This document shows, one piece after another, positions 19,085 to 27,383 of a DNA stretch of 64,000 nt. Under the pieces are notes generated by a model. The model saw only the letters and a program-made list of their open reading frames with translations. It ran no database searches and had not been told where the DNA came from. Numbering within the stretch: the stretch's first letter is position 1; every line of letters begins with the position of its first letter. A program made the translations under genes and the position numbers. Origin of the DNA: Roseomonas sp. KE0001. GTDB taxonomy: Bacteria; Pseudomonadota; Alphaproteobacteria; Acetobacterales; Acetobacteraceae. Where the stretch lies: assembly GCF_016107285.1 (NCBI RefSeq), contig NZ_RCVQ01000003.1, positions 186,001 to 250,000 on the forward strand, given 5' to 3'.

Positions 19085-21172
19085 CTACCCTCGCAACGTG
19101 ACCACCGCATCCAGCACCTGCGCCCCATCCGCACCGCTGCGGATCGGGTTGATCTCGATTTCCTCGATGCGCTCCGGTTGCGCTTCCACAAGGGCGGAGA
19201 GCGCTGCCATGGATTGGCACAGTGCATCCAGGTCGCAAGGCGCGGCGCCGCGCATGCCTTGCAGCAGCGGGAAGCCACGCAGTTCACGCAGCATGCGTTG
19301 CGCCTCGGCCGCATCGACCGGCAGCAGGCGGCGGGACAGGTCGCGCAGCAGTTCCACGTGGATGCCGCCCAGGCCGCAGGTCATGACATGGCCCAGCACG
19401 GGATCGCGCGAGACCGAGAGCAGCAATTCCACGCCGCCGGAGGGGGCCATGCGTTCCACCAGCACGCCGTCGATGCGGGCAGCGGGATGGTGCTGGGCGG
19501 CTGCGCGGGTAACGGCGGCGAAGGCATCGCGTACGGCCGCCGCGTCACGTAGGTTCAGCGCGACGCCGCCCATGTCGGATTTGTGCAAGATCTCCGCGCT
19601 GGCGATCTTCAACACCACGGGGAAGCCCAGTTCCGTGGCGGCGGCGGCGGTCGCCTCGGTGCTGGTGGCCAACCGGCCTTGCGGCACGGACAGGCCCGCG
19701 GCGCGCAGCATGGCCTTGCCCTCGGCTTCGGATAGGGTGCGGGTCGGGGCCTCGGGCAGGCCGGCCCCTAGGCCTCGGGGTAGGATACCGGGCTGCCAGG
19801 CGCCATGGTCAATGAAGCAGCGGAAGGACTTCGCGGCATTGCGCAGGCTGCGCATCGGCACCATGCCCGCCTCGGCGAAGCAGCGATAGGCGGCGCCGGT
19901 GCGCTCGCTCATCCAGACTGGAACCAGCGGGATAGGTGATCTCGTTTGGGCCGCCACCATGCGCTCGGCCACGGTCTGCGAGACGCTGCCGTAATCCAGC
20001 GGCATGGGCATCATCACCAGGGAAACGGCCGGATCGTTGGCGACGGCGGCGAGCGTCTCCTCAATCACGCCAGGATTGGTCAGGGTGACGGTGGTGGTAT
20101 CCACCGGATTGCCCAGCGCGGCATAGGGCGGCAGTTTTTCCGCCAGCGCCGCCGTGGTTTCCGGCGCCAGATCGGCCAGCACCAGCCCGGCCTGGCCGAC
20201 CATGTCGGCCGCGAGGGCACAGGCGCCGCCGGAGGAGCCGAAAATGGCGATGCGCTCGCCGCCTCGCGGCCGGCCGCGGGCGAGCAGGGAAGCGACATCG
20301 ACCAGCTCGTCGATGTCGTCCACCTCGATGATGCCCAACTGGCGGAAGGCGGCGCTGTTCACCTCGGCGGAGCCGGTGAGGGAGGCGGTGTGCGAGGCGG
20401 CGGCGCGCGTGCCATAAGCGGAGCGGCCGACTTTCAGCGCGACGATGGGCTTGCCCGCCTCGGCGGCGGCGCGGGCGGCGGCCAGGAAGCGCGGCCCGTC
20501 CTTGATGCCTTCCAGGATGGTGCCGATCACCCGTACATCCGGCGCGCCGGCCATGTAATGGATGAAGTCCGCGACCTGCAGATCCACCTCGTTGCCAGTG
20601 GAGCACCAGAGCGCGAAGCCGGTGCCGCGCTCCATGGATTGCAGCAGGTTGCGGCCCAGCCCGCCGCCCTGCGTCGCCAGGCCGATCGGGCCCGGCCGCA
20701 GGTCATGCGAGAAGGCGGGAGAGAAGGTGAAGCCCAGCCGCTTGTTGATATTGGTGACGCCCGGGCAGTTCGGGCCGTAGAGCCGCATGCCGCTGGCGCG
20801 CGCCAGGGCCTGCATCTCTGCCTCCACCAAGCGGCCAGCCTCGCCGGTCTCGCCGAAGCCGGAGGACAAGATGATGACGTATTTCACGCCCAGCGCGGCG
20901 CAGTCCCGCAGCGCCTCCATCACGCCGGCGGCGGGGACGGCGATCACCGCCAGCTCCGGCACCTCCGACAGGTCGGCGACGCGGCGGTGGCAGGCGCGGC
21001 CGCGGATCTCCGACCGCGTGACATTCACGAGGTGCAGCGCGCCGCGGAACTCCGAATGATCCAGGATGTTCGACAGCGTGCGCCCGCCGACGCTGGCGGC
21101 ACGCTCGGAAGCGCCGACCAGCACGACGGAGCGCGGATCGAAAAGCGGGGAAAGATCGGAGAAGCCGCTCAT
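19085..21172 (-). CDS. ADP-forming acyl-CoA ligase, single chain (acetate-CoA ligase family)
   Basis: A 695-residue fusion of the alpha and beta parts of NDP-forming acyl-CoA synthetases. The CoA-binding Rossmann domain begins SVVLVGASERAASVGG; a succinyl-CoA-synthetase-like domain has GPNCPGVTN, TQGGGLGRN and ASHTASLTGS, where the His is a candidate phosphorylated residue; the C-terminal ATP-grasp part has FPVVLKIASAEILHKSDMGGVAL and INPIRSG. It makes acyl-CoA from acid, ATP and CoA with ADP release, or runs in reverse. The acyl-CoA dehydrogenase gene upstream overlaps it by 4 bp. Confidence 0.9.
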   Translation of the reverse strand: MSGFSDLSPLFDPRSVVLVGASERAASVGGRTLSNILDHSEFRGALHLVNVTRSEIRGRACHRRVADLSEVPELAVIAVPAAGVMEALRDCAALGVKYVIILSSGFGETGEAGRLVEAEMQALARASGMRLYGPNCPGVTNINKRLGFTFSPAFSHDLRPGPIGLATQGGGLGRNLLQSMERGTGFALWCSTGNEVDLQVADFIHYMAGAPDVRVIGTILEGIKDGPRFLAAARAAAEAGKPIVALKVGRSAYGTRAAASHTASLTGSAEVNSAAFRQLGIIEVDDIDELVDVASLLARGRPRGGERIAIFGSSGGACALAADMVGQAGLVLADLAPETTAALAEKLPPYAALGNPVDTTTVTLTNPGVIEETLAAVANDPAVSLVMMPMPLDYGSVSQTVAERMVAAQTRSPIPLVPVWMSERTGAAYRCFAEAGMVPMRSLRNAAKSFRCFIDHGAWQPGILPRGLGAGLPEAPTRTLSEAEGKAMLRAAGLSVPQGRLATSTEATAAAATELGFPVVLKIASAEILHKSDMGGVALNLRDAAAVRDAFAAVTRAAAQHHPAARIDGVLVERMAPSGGVELLLSVSRDPVLGHVMTCGLGGIHVELLRDLSRRLLPVDAAEAQRMLRELRGFPLLQGMRGAAPCDLDALCQSMAALSALVEAQPERIEEIEINPIRSGADGAQVLDAVVTLRG

Positions 21173-22314
21173 GACAGCGCCGAAAGCTCCAGGATCTCCC
21201 GGCCGGCGATCAGCGTCTGGATTTCCGTGGTGCCCTCCGGGATCATGCCGCCGCGGGTGTCGCGAAAGATGCGCTCGATCGGGTAATCGGTGGAGTAGCC
21301 CATGCCGCCATGCACCTGCAGCGCCATGCTGGCCACTTCATGCGCCGCCTCAGTGGCATAGAGCTTGGCGATGGAGCATTCGGTGCGCGCATCGCGGCCG
21401 CGATCCAGCGCGGTCGCGGCATTGTAGGAGAGGGCGCGCGCCGCCTCGGTGCGGATGGTCATGTCGACGATGTGCTTCTGCACCAGCTGGAAGCTGCCGA
21501 TCGGCTTGCCGAACTGTTTGCGCGTCTTCGCGTAGTTGATGGAAAGGTCGAGTGCTGCCTGTGCCGCGCCCACCGCGCCCATGGCGATGTTGACGCGTGC
21601 GGCGTTCAGCCCCTTCAGCACATGGCGGAAGGCGCCGCCTTCCTCGCCCAGCAGGTTCTCGCGCGGGATGCTGATGTCGCTGAAGCCCAGCTCCGCCGTG
21701 CCGGTGCAGCGCAGCACCATGGTGTCCAGCGGGCGCACCTCGTAGCCATCACTGCGCTCGACGATGAAGGCGGACAGCCCGCCCTCGCAATCCGGGCTGA
21801 AGGTGCGGGCGATGACGATGGCAAAATCGGCATTGGCGCCGTTGGTGATCCACATTTTGCGGCCGTTCAGCAGGTAGCGGTCGCCGCGCCGGTCAGCGCG
21901 CATCTGCACGCCGGCGGCATTGGACCCCACTTCCGGCTCGGTCAGGCCGAAGCAGGCGCGTCGGGTGTTCTCCAGCAGCGGCCGCAGGAAGCGCGCCTTC
22001 TGCTCCGGCGTTCCATAGGCATGCAGACGGTTGATGGCGCCGTTGGTGATGTTCACCAGCGTGCGCAGCGACATCCAGCAGTAGCCGGTCTGCTCCAGAA
22101 GCATGCCCCAGGTGACGTAGTCCAGGCCGAAGCCGCCCTCCGCCTCCGGCAGGCGCCCGCCGAGATAGCCGAATTGCCGCAGCTCCCCCAGCAGCTCGAA
22201 GGGGAAGGTCTTCGCCGCCTCGTGCCGGTTGATCACCGGGGTGACCTCCCGCTCCAGGAAGCGGCGGACATTGTCGCGCAACAGCTCCTGCTCCGGCGAA
22301 AGGTCAATGGCCAT
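21169..22314 (-). CDS. Acyl-CoA dehydrogenase
   Basis: A 381-residue FAD enzyme that introduces an alpha,beta double bond into an acyl-CoA. CFGLTEPEVGSNAAG, the KMWITNGANADFAIV segment and the C-terminal VHGGMGYSTDYPIERIFRD are family signatures; MIPEGTTEIQ holds the conserved catalytic Glu near residue 365. It is coupled to the ADP-forming ligase (ATGA) and has a promoter with a predicted TetR operator about 110 bp upstream. Confidence 0.93.
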   Translation of the reverse strand: MAIDLSPEQELLRDNVRRFLEREVTPVINRHEAAKTFPFELLGELRQFGYLGGRLPEAEGGFGLDYVTWGMLLEQTGYCWMSLRTLVNITNGAINRLHAYGTPEQKARFLRPLLENTRRACFGLTEPEVGSNAAGVQMRADRRGDRYLLNGRKMWITNGANADFAIVIARTFSPDCEGGLSAFIVERSDGYEVRPLDTMVLRCTGTAELGFSDISIPRENLLGEEGGAFRHVLKGLNAARVNIAMGAVGAAQAALDLSINYAKTRKQFGKPIGSFQLVQKHIVDMTIRTEAARALSYNAATALDRGRDARTECSIAKLYATEAAHEVASMALQVHGGMGYSTDYPIERIFRDTRGGMIPEGTTEIQTLIAGREILELSALS

Positions 22315-22415
22315 CGGGACCTCCGGACCGTGTTGGACCGATGCATGCGCGCGCCACCATGACCATTCCCTCCCGCCCGACCTTCCGCGGCCGTGGCCTT
22401 TCCTTCGATGCGGCC

Positions 22416-22443
22416 ATGCTAGTCGAAGTGACTTTCAAGTCAA
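22416..22443 (-). promoter_or_regulatory. Promoter with TetR-type operator upstream of acyl-CoA dehydrogenase
   Basis: On the minus strand TTGACT (22443-22438), a 16-bp spacer and TAGCAT (22421-22416) form a promoter. TGACTT-TC-AAGTCA, a perfect inverted repeat (22429-22442), overlaps the -35 box. The same layout recurs before the Bug-thiolase operon at 27293-27320 and, weaker, at 26527-26554. Confidence 0.6.
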
Positions 22444-22540
22444 CAAACTGTCTTTGGAGTCACGTCTCGCGTGCGCTGGTCAGATGGCGGTGGCTCCTCT
22501 AACGCCGTCTCCTTCCTGTTCGACACCCTGAGGGCTCCCG

Positions 22541-23278
22541 ATGCCGACCACCGTTCCGGCGACCCTGCGCACCCTGGCCGTCTTCGAGACCTTCGCCCGC
22601 GAGCAGCGGGAATTGTCCAATTCGGAGGTCGCCCGGCTCATCGGCCTGCCGGAAAGCAGCACCTCCGACCTGCTGCACACGCTGCATGAGGCGGGCTTTC
22701 TGCTGCGCACCCTGCGCTCCCGCCGCTTCTATCCCACGCGGCGGCTGCTGGATCTGGCACAGCAAGCGGCGGCACGAGATCCCATCGTTACCTTCGCCGC
22801 CGAGGCCATTGCCATGCTCAGCGAAAGAACCGGCGAGACGGCGCTTTGCGGCCGGCCCGACGGGCATCGCGTGCAGGTAGTGGCGATCCAGGAAGGCAGC
22901 CATGTGCTGCGTTACATGCTGCGGCCGGGGGACCGGCTGGCACTGCATGCCTCGGCACTGGGCAAGGCTCTGCTGGCGCTGATGCCGGCCGAGGAGCGGC
23001 GGCGCCTGCTGCAATCCCGCCCGCTGCGCGCCCTGGGCCCGCAGACCATCACCGACCCGGAGGCGCTGGAACGAGCGGTGGCCGAGATCGCCGCACGCGG
23101 CTGGTCCTGGGTTTCGGGCGAGGCGGGAGAGGGGGTGGCGGGTATCGCCATCGCCGGGCTGGTGGGCGGCGAGCCGGTGGCGATCTCCCTTGGCGGGCCG
23201 GTGTCGCGGCTCGAGGCCAATCGCGAGCGCTATCTGGCGGCGCTGGAGGAGGCGCGCCCGCTGCTCTTCGGCCCCTGA
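22541..23278 (+). CDS. IclR family transcriptional regulator
   Basis: A 245-residue IclR-type regulator. The N-terminal winged helix spans about residues 7-65 (TLAVFETFAREQRELSNSEV, IGLPESSTSDLLHTL); the effector domain contains LALHASALGKALLALMP and a C-terminal SWVSGEAGEGVAGIAI. Such proteins often control aromatic or acid catabolism. It is divergent from the acyl-CoA dehydrogenase and upstream of two binding-protein genes. Confidence 0.9.
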   Translation: MPTTVPATLRTLAVFETFAREQRELSNSEVARLIGLPESSTSDLLHTLHEAGFLLRTLRSRRFYPTRRLLDLAQQAAARDPIVTFAAEAIAMLSERTGETALCGRPDGHRVQVVAIQEGSHVLRYMLRPGDRLALHASALGKALLALMPAEERRRLLQSRPLRALGPQTITDPEALERAVAEIAARGWSWVSGEAGEGVAGIAIAGLVGGEPVAISLGGPVSRLEANRERYLAALEEARPLLFGP

Positions 23279-23389
23279 AGGCCGTATCTCCATAAAGTCG
23301 TGTTGATTCCCGATTGGTCTCCGATATCCTGAAGGTAATTCCGGTGACTCGGAGGTAACGGCAGGATGGCCGAAAGGGAGGAAACAACC

Positions 23390-24379
23390 ATGCGGATCAC
23401 CCGAAGGGCTGCCTGGAGCGGCGCGTGCGGGGGATTGGCGGCGGCGCTGGGCCTGCCCCTTGCCCGGGCCGAAGGCACCTATCCGAACCGGCCGATCACC
23501 TGGATCGTGCCCTTCACCCCGGCCGGCATCACCGACGTCAATTCGCGCCTGGTGGCGCGCAAGCTGGGCGAGCGGCTGGGCCAGAGCATCATCATCGAGA
23601 ACCGCCCCGGGGCCGGCGGCACGCTGGGCACCGAGTTGGCCGCCCGCGCGGCCGCCGATGGCTACACCATGATCTATGGCACCCAGGGCACGCTGGCCAC
23701 CGCGCCTGCCCTGTTCCGCCGGCTGCCCTATGACCCGATGGGCTCTTTCATCCCCATCCAGGGCATGTTTGAGACGCCCAATGTGCTGGTGGTGCATCCC
23801 TCCCGCCCCTATCGCAGGGCGGCGGAGCTGGTAGCTTACGCGAAGCGGCATCCCGGCCGCATCAACTTCGCCACGTCCGGTGTCGGCACCGGCACGCATC
23901 TGGCGGCGGTGCTGTTCCAGACGGTGGCGGGGATCGAGATGACCCACATCCCCTATCCCGGCAGCGGCCCGGCGCTGAACGACCTGATCGCCGGCAATAT
24001 CGACATCATGTTCGACTATGCCGTCGCTACCCGCGCGCATATCGAGGGCGGTCGGTTGCGCCCGCTGCTGGTGACCGCGGCCGAGCCGATCCCGGCCCTC
24101 CCGCAGGTACCCACCGTGGCGCAACTGGGCCTGGGGGATGCGCTCTCCGCCAGCTGGTCCGGCATCCTGCTGCCGGCCGGCACACCACAGCCCATTGTCG
24201 ACCGCCTGGCCGAGGCGGCCGAAGCGGTGATCCGCGACCCTGAGATCCGCCAGGTGGCGGAAAGCAATGGCAGCCGCCCCATGGTGGAGCTGAACAAGGA
24301 GCGCTTCGGCCGCTTCATCCAGGAGGAGATCCCGCGCTGGTCGGAGATCGTCCGCCGTTCCGGCGCGCAGCCCTCATGA
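23390..24379 (+). CDS. Tripartite tricarboxylate transporter substrate-binding protein (Bug), first of four
   Basis: A 329-residue periplasmic Bug-family protein. A Tat-like signal (RITRRAAWSG, hydrophobic core, LPLARAEG) precedes YPNRPITWIVPFTPAGITD, the family's binding-loop motif, and ENRPGAGGTLGTELAARA. The ATG at 23390 follows GGGAGGAAAC; an in-frame ATG at 23366 lacks a ribosome-binding site. No TctA or TctB membrane partner lies in the window. Its closest relative here is the next gene, which overlaps it by 4 bp, so they arose by tandem duplication. Confidence 0.92.
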   Translation: MRITRRAAWSGACGGLAAALGLPLARAEGTYPNRPITWIVPFTPAGITDVNSRLVARKLGERLGQSIIIENRPGAGGTLGTELAARAAADGYTMIYGTQGTLATAPALFRRLPYDPMGSFIPIQGMFETPNVLVVHPSRPYRRAAELVAYAKRHPGRINFATSGVGTGTHLAAVLFQTVAGIEMTHIPYPGSGPALNDLIAGNIDIMFDYAVATRAHIEGGRLRPLLVTAAEPIPALPQVPTVAQLGLGDALSASWSGILLPAGTPQPIVDRLAEAAEAVIRDPEIRQVAESNGSRPMVELNKERFGRFIQEEIPRWSEIVRRSGAQPS

Positions 24380-25353
24380 ACGCGCCGCTGACCCGCCGGG
24401 CCCTGGGCGCCGGCCTCGCCGCGCTGGCGGCGCCGGCCCTGGCGCAGGAGCGCTACCCGAGCCGCGCCCTGACCTGGGTGGTGCCCTTCACCCCGGCGGG
24501 TGTGACGGATTCCACCTCGCGCCTGGCCGCGCGCAAGCTGGGCGAGCAGTTGGGCCAGACGGTGGTGATCGAGAACCGCCCCGGCGCCGGCGGCACGCTC
24601 GGCACCGAATACGTGGCCCGGGCGGCACCGGATGGCTATACTGTGCTCTATGGCACCAATGCCGCCATGGCCGGAGCGCCGGCCCTGTATCGCCGGCTCG
24701 GTTATCACCCCGTGCGCAGCTTCACGCCGATCCAGGGACTGTTTGAATCCTCCAATGTCTTCGTTGCCAATCCGTCGCGGCCCTATCGCAATGCGGCGGA
24801 ATTCATCGCCTTCGCCCGCGCCCATCCCGGCCGGGTCAATCTGGCGCATGCGGGGGTCGGTACCTCCACCCACCTGACCGCGGTGCTCTTCGAATCCGTG
24901 GCCGGGATCGAGACCACCCATGTCTCCTATACCGGGGCCGCTGCGGCGCTGACCGACCTGATGGCGGGCACGGCGGATGTGATGTTCGACTATGTCGCCA
25001 CCACGCGGGAACATGTGGCCAATGGCCGGATGCGGCCGCTCGCGGTTACCGCGCAGCGGCGCATTCCGGCCTTGTCGGATGTGCCTACCGTTGCCGAGAT
25101 CGGCCTGCCGGAGGCCTGGTCCTCCGCCTGGTCGGGGCTGTTCCTGCCGGCCGAGGCGCCTCCGGCGGTGGTGCAGCGGCTGTCCGCCGCGGCTGCCGCC
25201 ATGCTGCGGGATCCGGAATTGCGGGCCTATGGCGAAGGGAATGGCAGCCGGCCGATGGACGAGATGGCCGGCGAGGCCCTGGGCCGCTTCGTCGAGACGG
25301 AAATGACGCGCTGGGCGGAGGTGGTGCGGCGCTCCGGAGCCCAGCCATTGTAG
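24376..25353 (+). CDS. Tripartite tricarboxylate transporter substrate-binding protein (Bug), second
   Basis: A 325-residue Bug protein paralogous to the preceding gene, sharing long blocks (VPFTPAGVTDSTSRLAARKLG, ENRPGAGGTLGTE, RRSGAQP at the C-terminus). The signal peptide ends LAAPALAQE. The ATGA overlap makes the pair coupled. Paired Bug genes without permease genes are known in Bordetella and related genera, where the binding proteins use shared permeases encoded elsewhere or act as sensors. Confidence 0.92.
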   Translation: MNAPLTRRALGAGLAALAAPALAQERYPSRALTWVVPFTPAGVTDSTSRLAARKLGEQLGQTVVIENRPGAGGTLGTEYVARAAPDGYTVLYGTNAAMAGAPALYRRLGYHPVRSFTPIQGLFESSNVFVANPSRPYRNAAEFIAFARAHPGRVNLAHAGVGTSTHLTAVLFESVAGIETTHVSYTGAAAALTDLMAGTADVMFDYVATTREHVANGRMRPLAVTAQRRIPALSDVPTVAEIGLPEAWSSAWSGLFLPAEAPPAVVQRLSAAAAAMLRDPELRAYGEGNGSRPMDEMAGEALGRFVETEMTRWAEVVRRSGAQPL

Positions 25354-25360
25354 AAACGAC

Positions 25361-25435
25361 GTTCTTTTTTTGTAAGAACCAAGAAATTTTTGTCAGTTGG
25401 CGTCCCGCTTCACAGTTCAGGCGAGGCGCCAACTG
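25361..25435. repeat. Intergenic repeat/terminator element, copy B
   Basis: Between convergent genes, GTTCTT-7-AAGAAC (25361-25379) is followed by a strong hairpin with arms CAGTTGGCG (25394-25402) and CGCCAACTG (25427-25435), the stem continuing inwards with one mismatch. The reverse complement matches copy A at 18954-19073 in order and wording (GCGTCCCGC, CGCCAA, TTCTTGGTTCTT). It probably terminates transcription from both sides. Confidence 0.65.
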
Positions 25436-25477
25436 AGAATTGTCTTCGCTTCTTTTCTTAAGAGAGAAGATGCTTCT

Positions 25478-26464
25478 CTACTCCAGGCGGATTTTGGCGT
25501 TGCGGATCACCGCCCCGATGCTCCTGCGTTCCGCTGCCAGGATGGCGGTGAAATCGGCGGGTCCCAGCCAGGCGGATTGCCCGCCCAATTCTTTCATACG
25601 TCCAGCGAAGGCCGGATCCTGCACCACCCTGCGGACGATGTCGGTCAGGTAATCCACCATGCCCGGCGGCAGGCCCGGCGGCGCGCCTAGGCCCAGCCAG
25701 GTGGTCATCACCACGCCCGGCACCAGGCTGTTCAGCGTCACCGCGCCGGGGAAATCCGGATGCGGCTCCGTGCCGGTCACGGCGATGGCGCGCAGGGCGC
25801 CGCTGTGAACATGCGGCAGGGTGGGGCTGACGCTGTCGATCATGAAGTCGATATTGCCGGCGATCAGGTCGGTCACCGCCGGGCCGCTGCCGCGATAAGG
25901 CACATGCGTCGCCTGAAAGCCGCCCTCCTTCTTCAGCATCTCCATGACGATGTGTTGGGAGGTGCCGGGGCCAGGCGTGCCGTAGGACAGCGGCGGGCCG
26001 CCGGCGCGGGCCCGGGCCAGCAGTTGCGGCAGGTCCTGGAAGGGGGAGGCCCTGGGCACCACCATCACCAGTTGCCCCGCGGTCATGCGCGCGATGATGC
26101 TGATGTCGCGCTCCGGATCATAGGGCACCGGCATCAGTAGCGGGTTGGTGACGATCTGGCCGGGCGTCAGCATCAGCAGGATATAGCCATCGGCCGGGGC
26201 GCGGGCCGTCATCTCGGTCGCCAGGTTGCCGCCGGCGCCCGAGCGGTTTTCCGGCACCACCTGCTGCCCCAGCAGCTGCGACAGGATGGGGGCGGCCAAC
26301 CGGGCGGCGATATCGGTGGCACCCCCGGGGGCGAAGCCGATCAGCAGCCGGATCGGCTTGGCAGGATAGCCAGGCGGCAGCGCGGGCTGTGCCCGCAGGC
26401 CCGGCACCCGGGCAAGGGGCAGGGTGCCGGCCAGGGCGATGGCGCCCCGACGGGTCCAGATCAT
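25478..26464 (-). CDS. Tripartite tricarboxylate transporter substrate-binding protein (Bug), third
   Basis: A 328-residue Bug protein on the minus strand. The signal runs from MIWTRRGAIALAGTLPLA to LRAQ. YPAKPIRLLIGFAPGGATD is the binding loop and ENRSGAGGNLATEMTARA the second motif. It is more distant from the tandem pair than they are from each other. It is monocistronic, facing copy B of the intergenic repeat, and has a weak TetR-type operator/promoter about 85 bp upstream. Confidence 0.92.
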   Translation of the reverse strand: MIWTRRGAIALAGTLPLARVPGLRAQPALPPGYPAKPIRLLIGFAPGGATDIAARLAAPILSQLLGQQVVPENRSGAGGNLATEMTARAPADGYILLMLTPGQIVTNPLLMPVPYDPERDISIIARMTAGQLVMVVPRASPFQDLPQLLARARAGGPPLSYGTPGPGTSQHIVMEMLKKEGGFQATHVPYRGSGPAVTDLIAGNIDFMIDSVSPTLPHVHSGALRAIAVTGTEPHPDFPGAVTLNSLVPGVVMTTWLGLGAPPGLPPGMVDYLTDIVRRVVQDPAFAGRMKELGGQSAWLGPADFTAILAAERRSIGAVIRNAKIRLE

Positions 26465-26526
26465 AACGGTTCCTCCTTTCCGGTCGGCGCAGGGCGCCGC
26501 CAGCCTCCATCCGGCAGCGTGACCTA

Positions 26527-26554
26527 TTGGTCCCGGAAGTTACTATAGAGTCAA
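26527..26554 (-). promoter_or_regulatory. Weak copy of the TetR-type operator upstream of the third Bug gene
   Basis: On the minus strand TTGACT (26554-26549) is followed by CTATAGTAACTT, matching the consensus TTGACTNNAWAGTNACTT at most positions. The -10 region (GACCAA) is poor. Site order and spacing relative to the -35 box are as at the two stronger sites. Confidence 0.45.
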
Positions 26555-26565
26555 GTTTGGCCGGA

Positions 26566-27216
26566 TCAGCCCGGCGGCGCCGGCCCCCGCAGGCCGTTCA
26601 GCACAAAGCCGGCAAAGATCTCGCCGATCTGCCGGCCGCTTAGCGAGCCTTCGGGCGTGTACCAGCGGGCGATGTGGTTGATGGCGCCCATGAAGAAGGC
26701 GACGGCCAAGCGGGGATCGCCCTGTGGCATGGCGCCGGCCTCCATGGCTGCCTGCACCATGGCGCGGAGGGCACGATCGGCTTCTCGCATGCGGGCGCGG
26801 ATCGGCTCGGCATATTCCGGGGGCAGCGAGGTCACCGGCTCCGCCAGCACCGCATAGGAGCCGAGCTCGCTGGTCACCAGGTCGATATAGTGGACGATGT
26901 AGAGGCGCAGCCGCTCCAGCGGATCCTGGCTGCCTTCCGCTGCCATCTCCCGTGCCCGGGCGCCGGCATCGAAAGCAATGCTTTTCGCCTCGAACAGGAT
27001 CTCGTGCTTGGTGCGGACATAGCGATAGAGCGCCGGCTTGGTCACGCCGAGCGTCTCCGCGATCTCCTCCAGAGAGGTGTTGTGGAAGCCGCGCCGGCCG
27101 AAGGCGCGGGCGGCCTCCCGCACCAGGGCGCGGCGCTTGCTTTCGTACTGCGCCTCGCGGGCCGGGACGGCATCCGCCCAGCGTGCTGGCTTCTTCTCGG
27201 CTGCCGTCCGGGTCAT
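26566..27216 (-). CDS. TetR/AcrR family transcriptional regulator
   Basis: A 216-residue TetR-type repressor. The HTH region reads REAARAFGRRGFHNTSLEEIAETLGVTKPALYRYVRTKHEIL in consecutive parts, near residues 30-72; the C-terminal half is helical with an effector pocket (YIVHYIDLVTSE, SLPPEYAEPIRARM). The form resembles regulators of acyl-CoA catabolism. The ATG at 27216 has AGGAAGG upstream; earlier in-frame ATGs are possible. An inverted repeat at 27293-27308 and related sites at two other promoters are its likely operators. Confidence 0.88.
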   Translation of the reverse strand: MTRTAAEKKPARWADAVPAREAQYESKRRALVREAARAFGRRGFHNTSLEEIAETLGVTKPALYRYVRTKHEILFEAKSIAFDAGARAREMAAEGSQDPLERLRLYIVHYIDLVTSELGSYAVLAEPVTSLPPEYAEPIRARMREADRALRAMVQAAMEAGAMPQGDPRLAVAFFMGAINHIARWYTPEGSLSGRQIGEIFAGFVLNGLRGPAPPG

Positions 27217-27292
27217 CCCTGCCTTCCTGCTTCCCGTCATCTGCCCGGCCCAGCGCCGCGGCGCAAGCCGCGTGACCATCGGCGCATTGGAG

Positions 27293-27320
27293 TTGACTCA
27301 AAAGTCACTTAGAGTACCAT
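27293..27320 (+). promoter_or_regulatory. Promoter with TetR-type operator for the Bug-DUF35-thiolase operon
   Basis: TTGACT (27293-27298), 16 bp, then TACCAT (27315-27320). The inverted repeat TGACTC-AA-AAGTCA lies over the -35 box and spacer, as at 22416-22443. A further half-site GAAGTCAC lies at 27321-27328. The site lies between the divergent TetR and Bug genes, so it probably serves autoregulation too. Confidence 0.6.
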
Positions 27321-27383
27321 GAAGTCACAAACACGGATCGCCCCATGCGGGCAGAGAACGCGCGAAGCAGGGGAGAAGCATCC

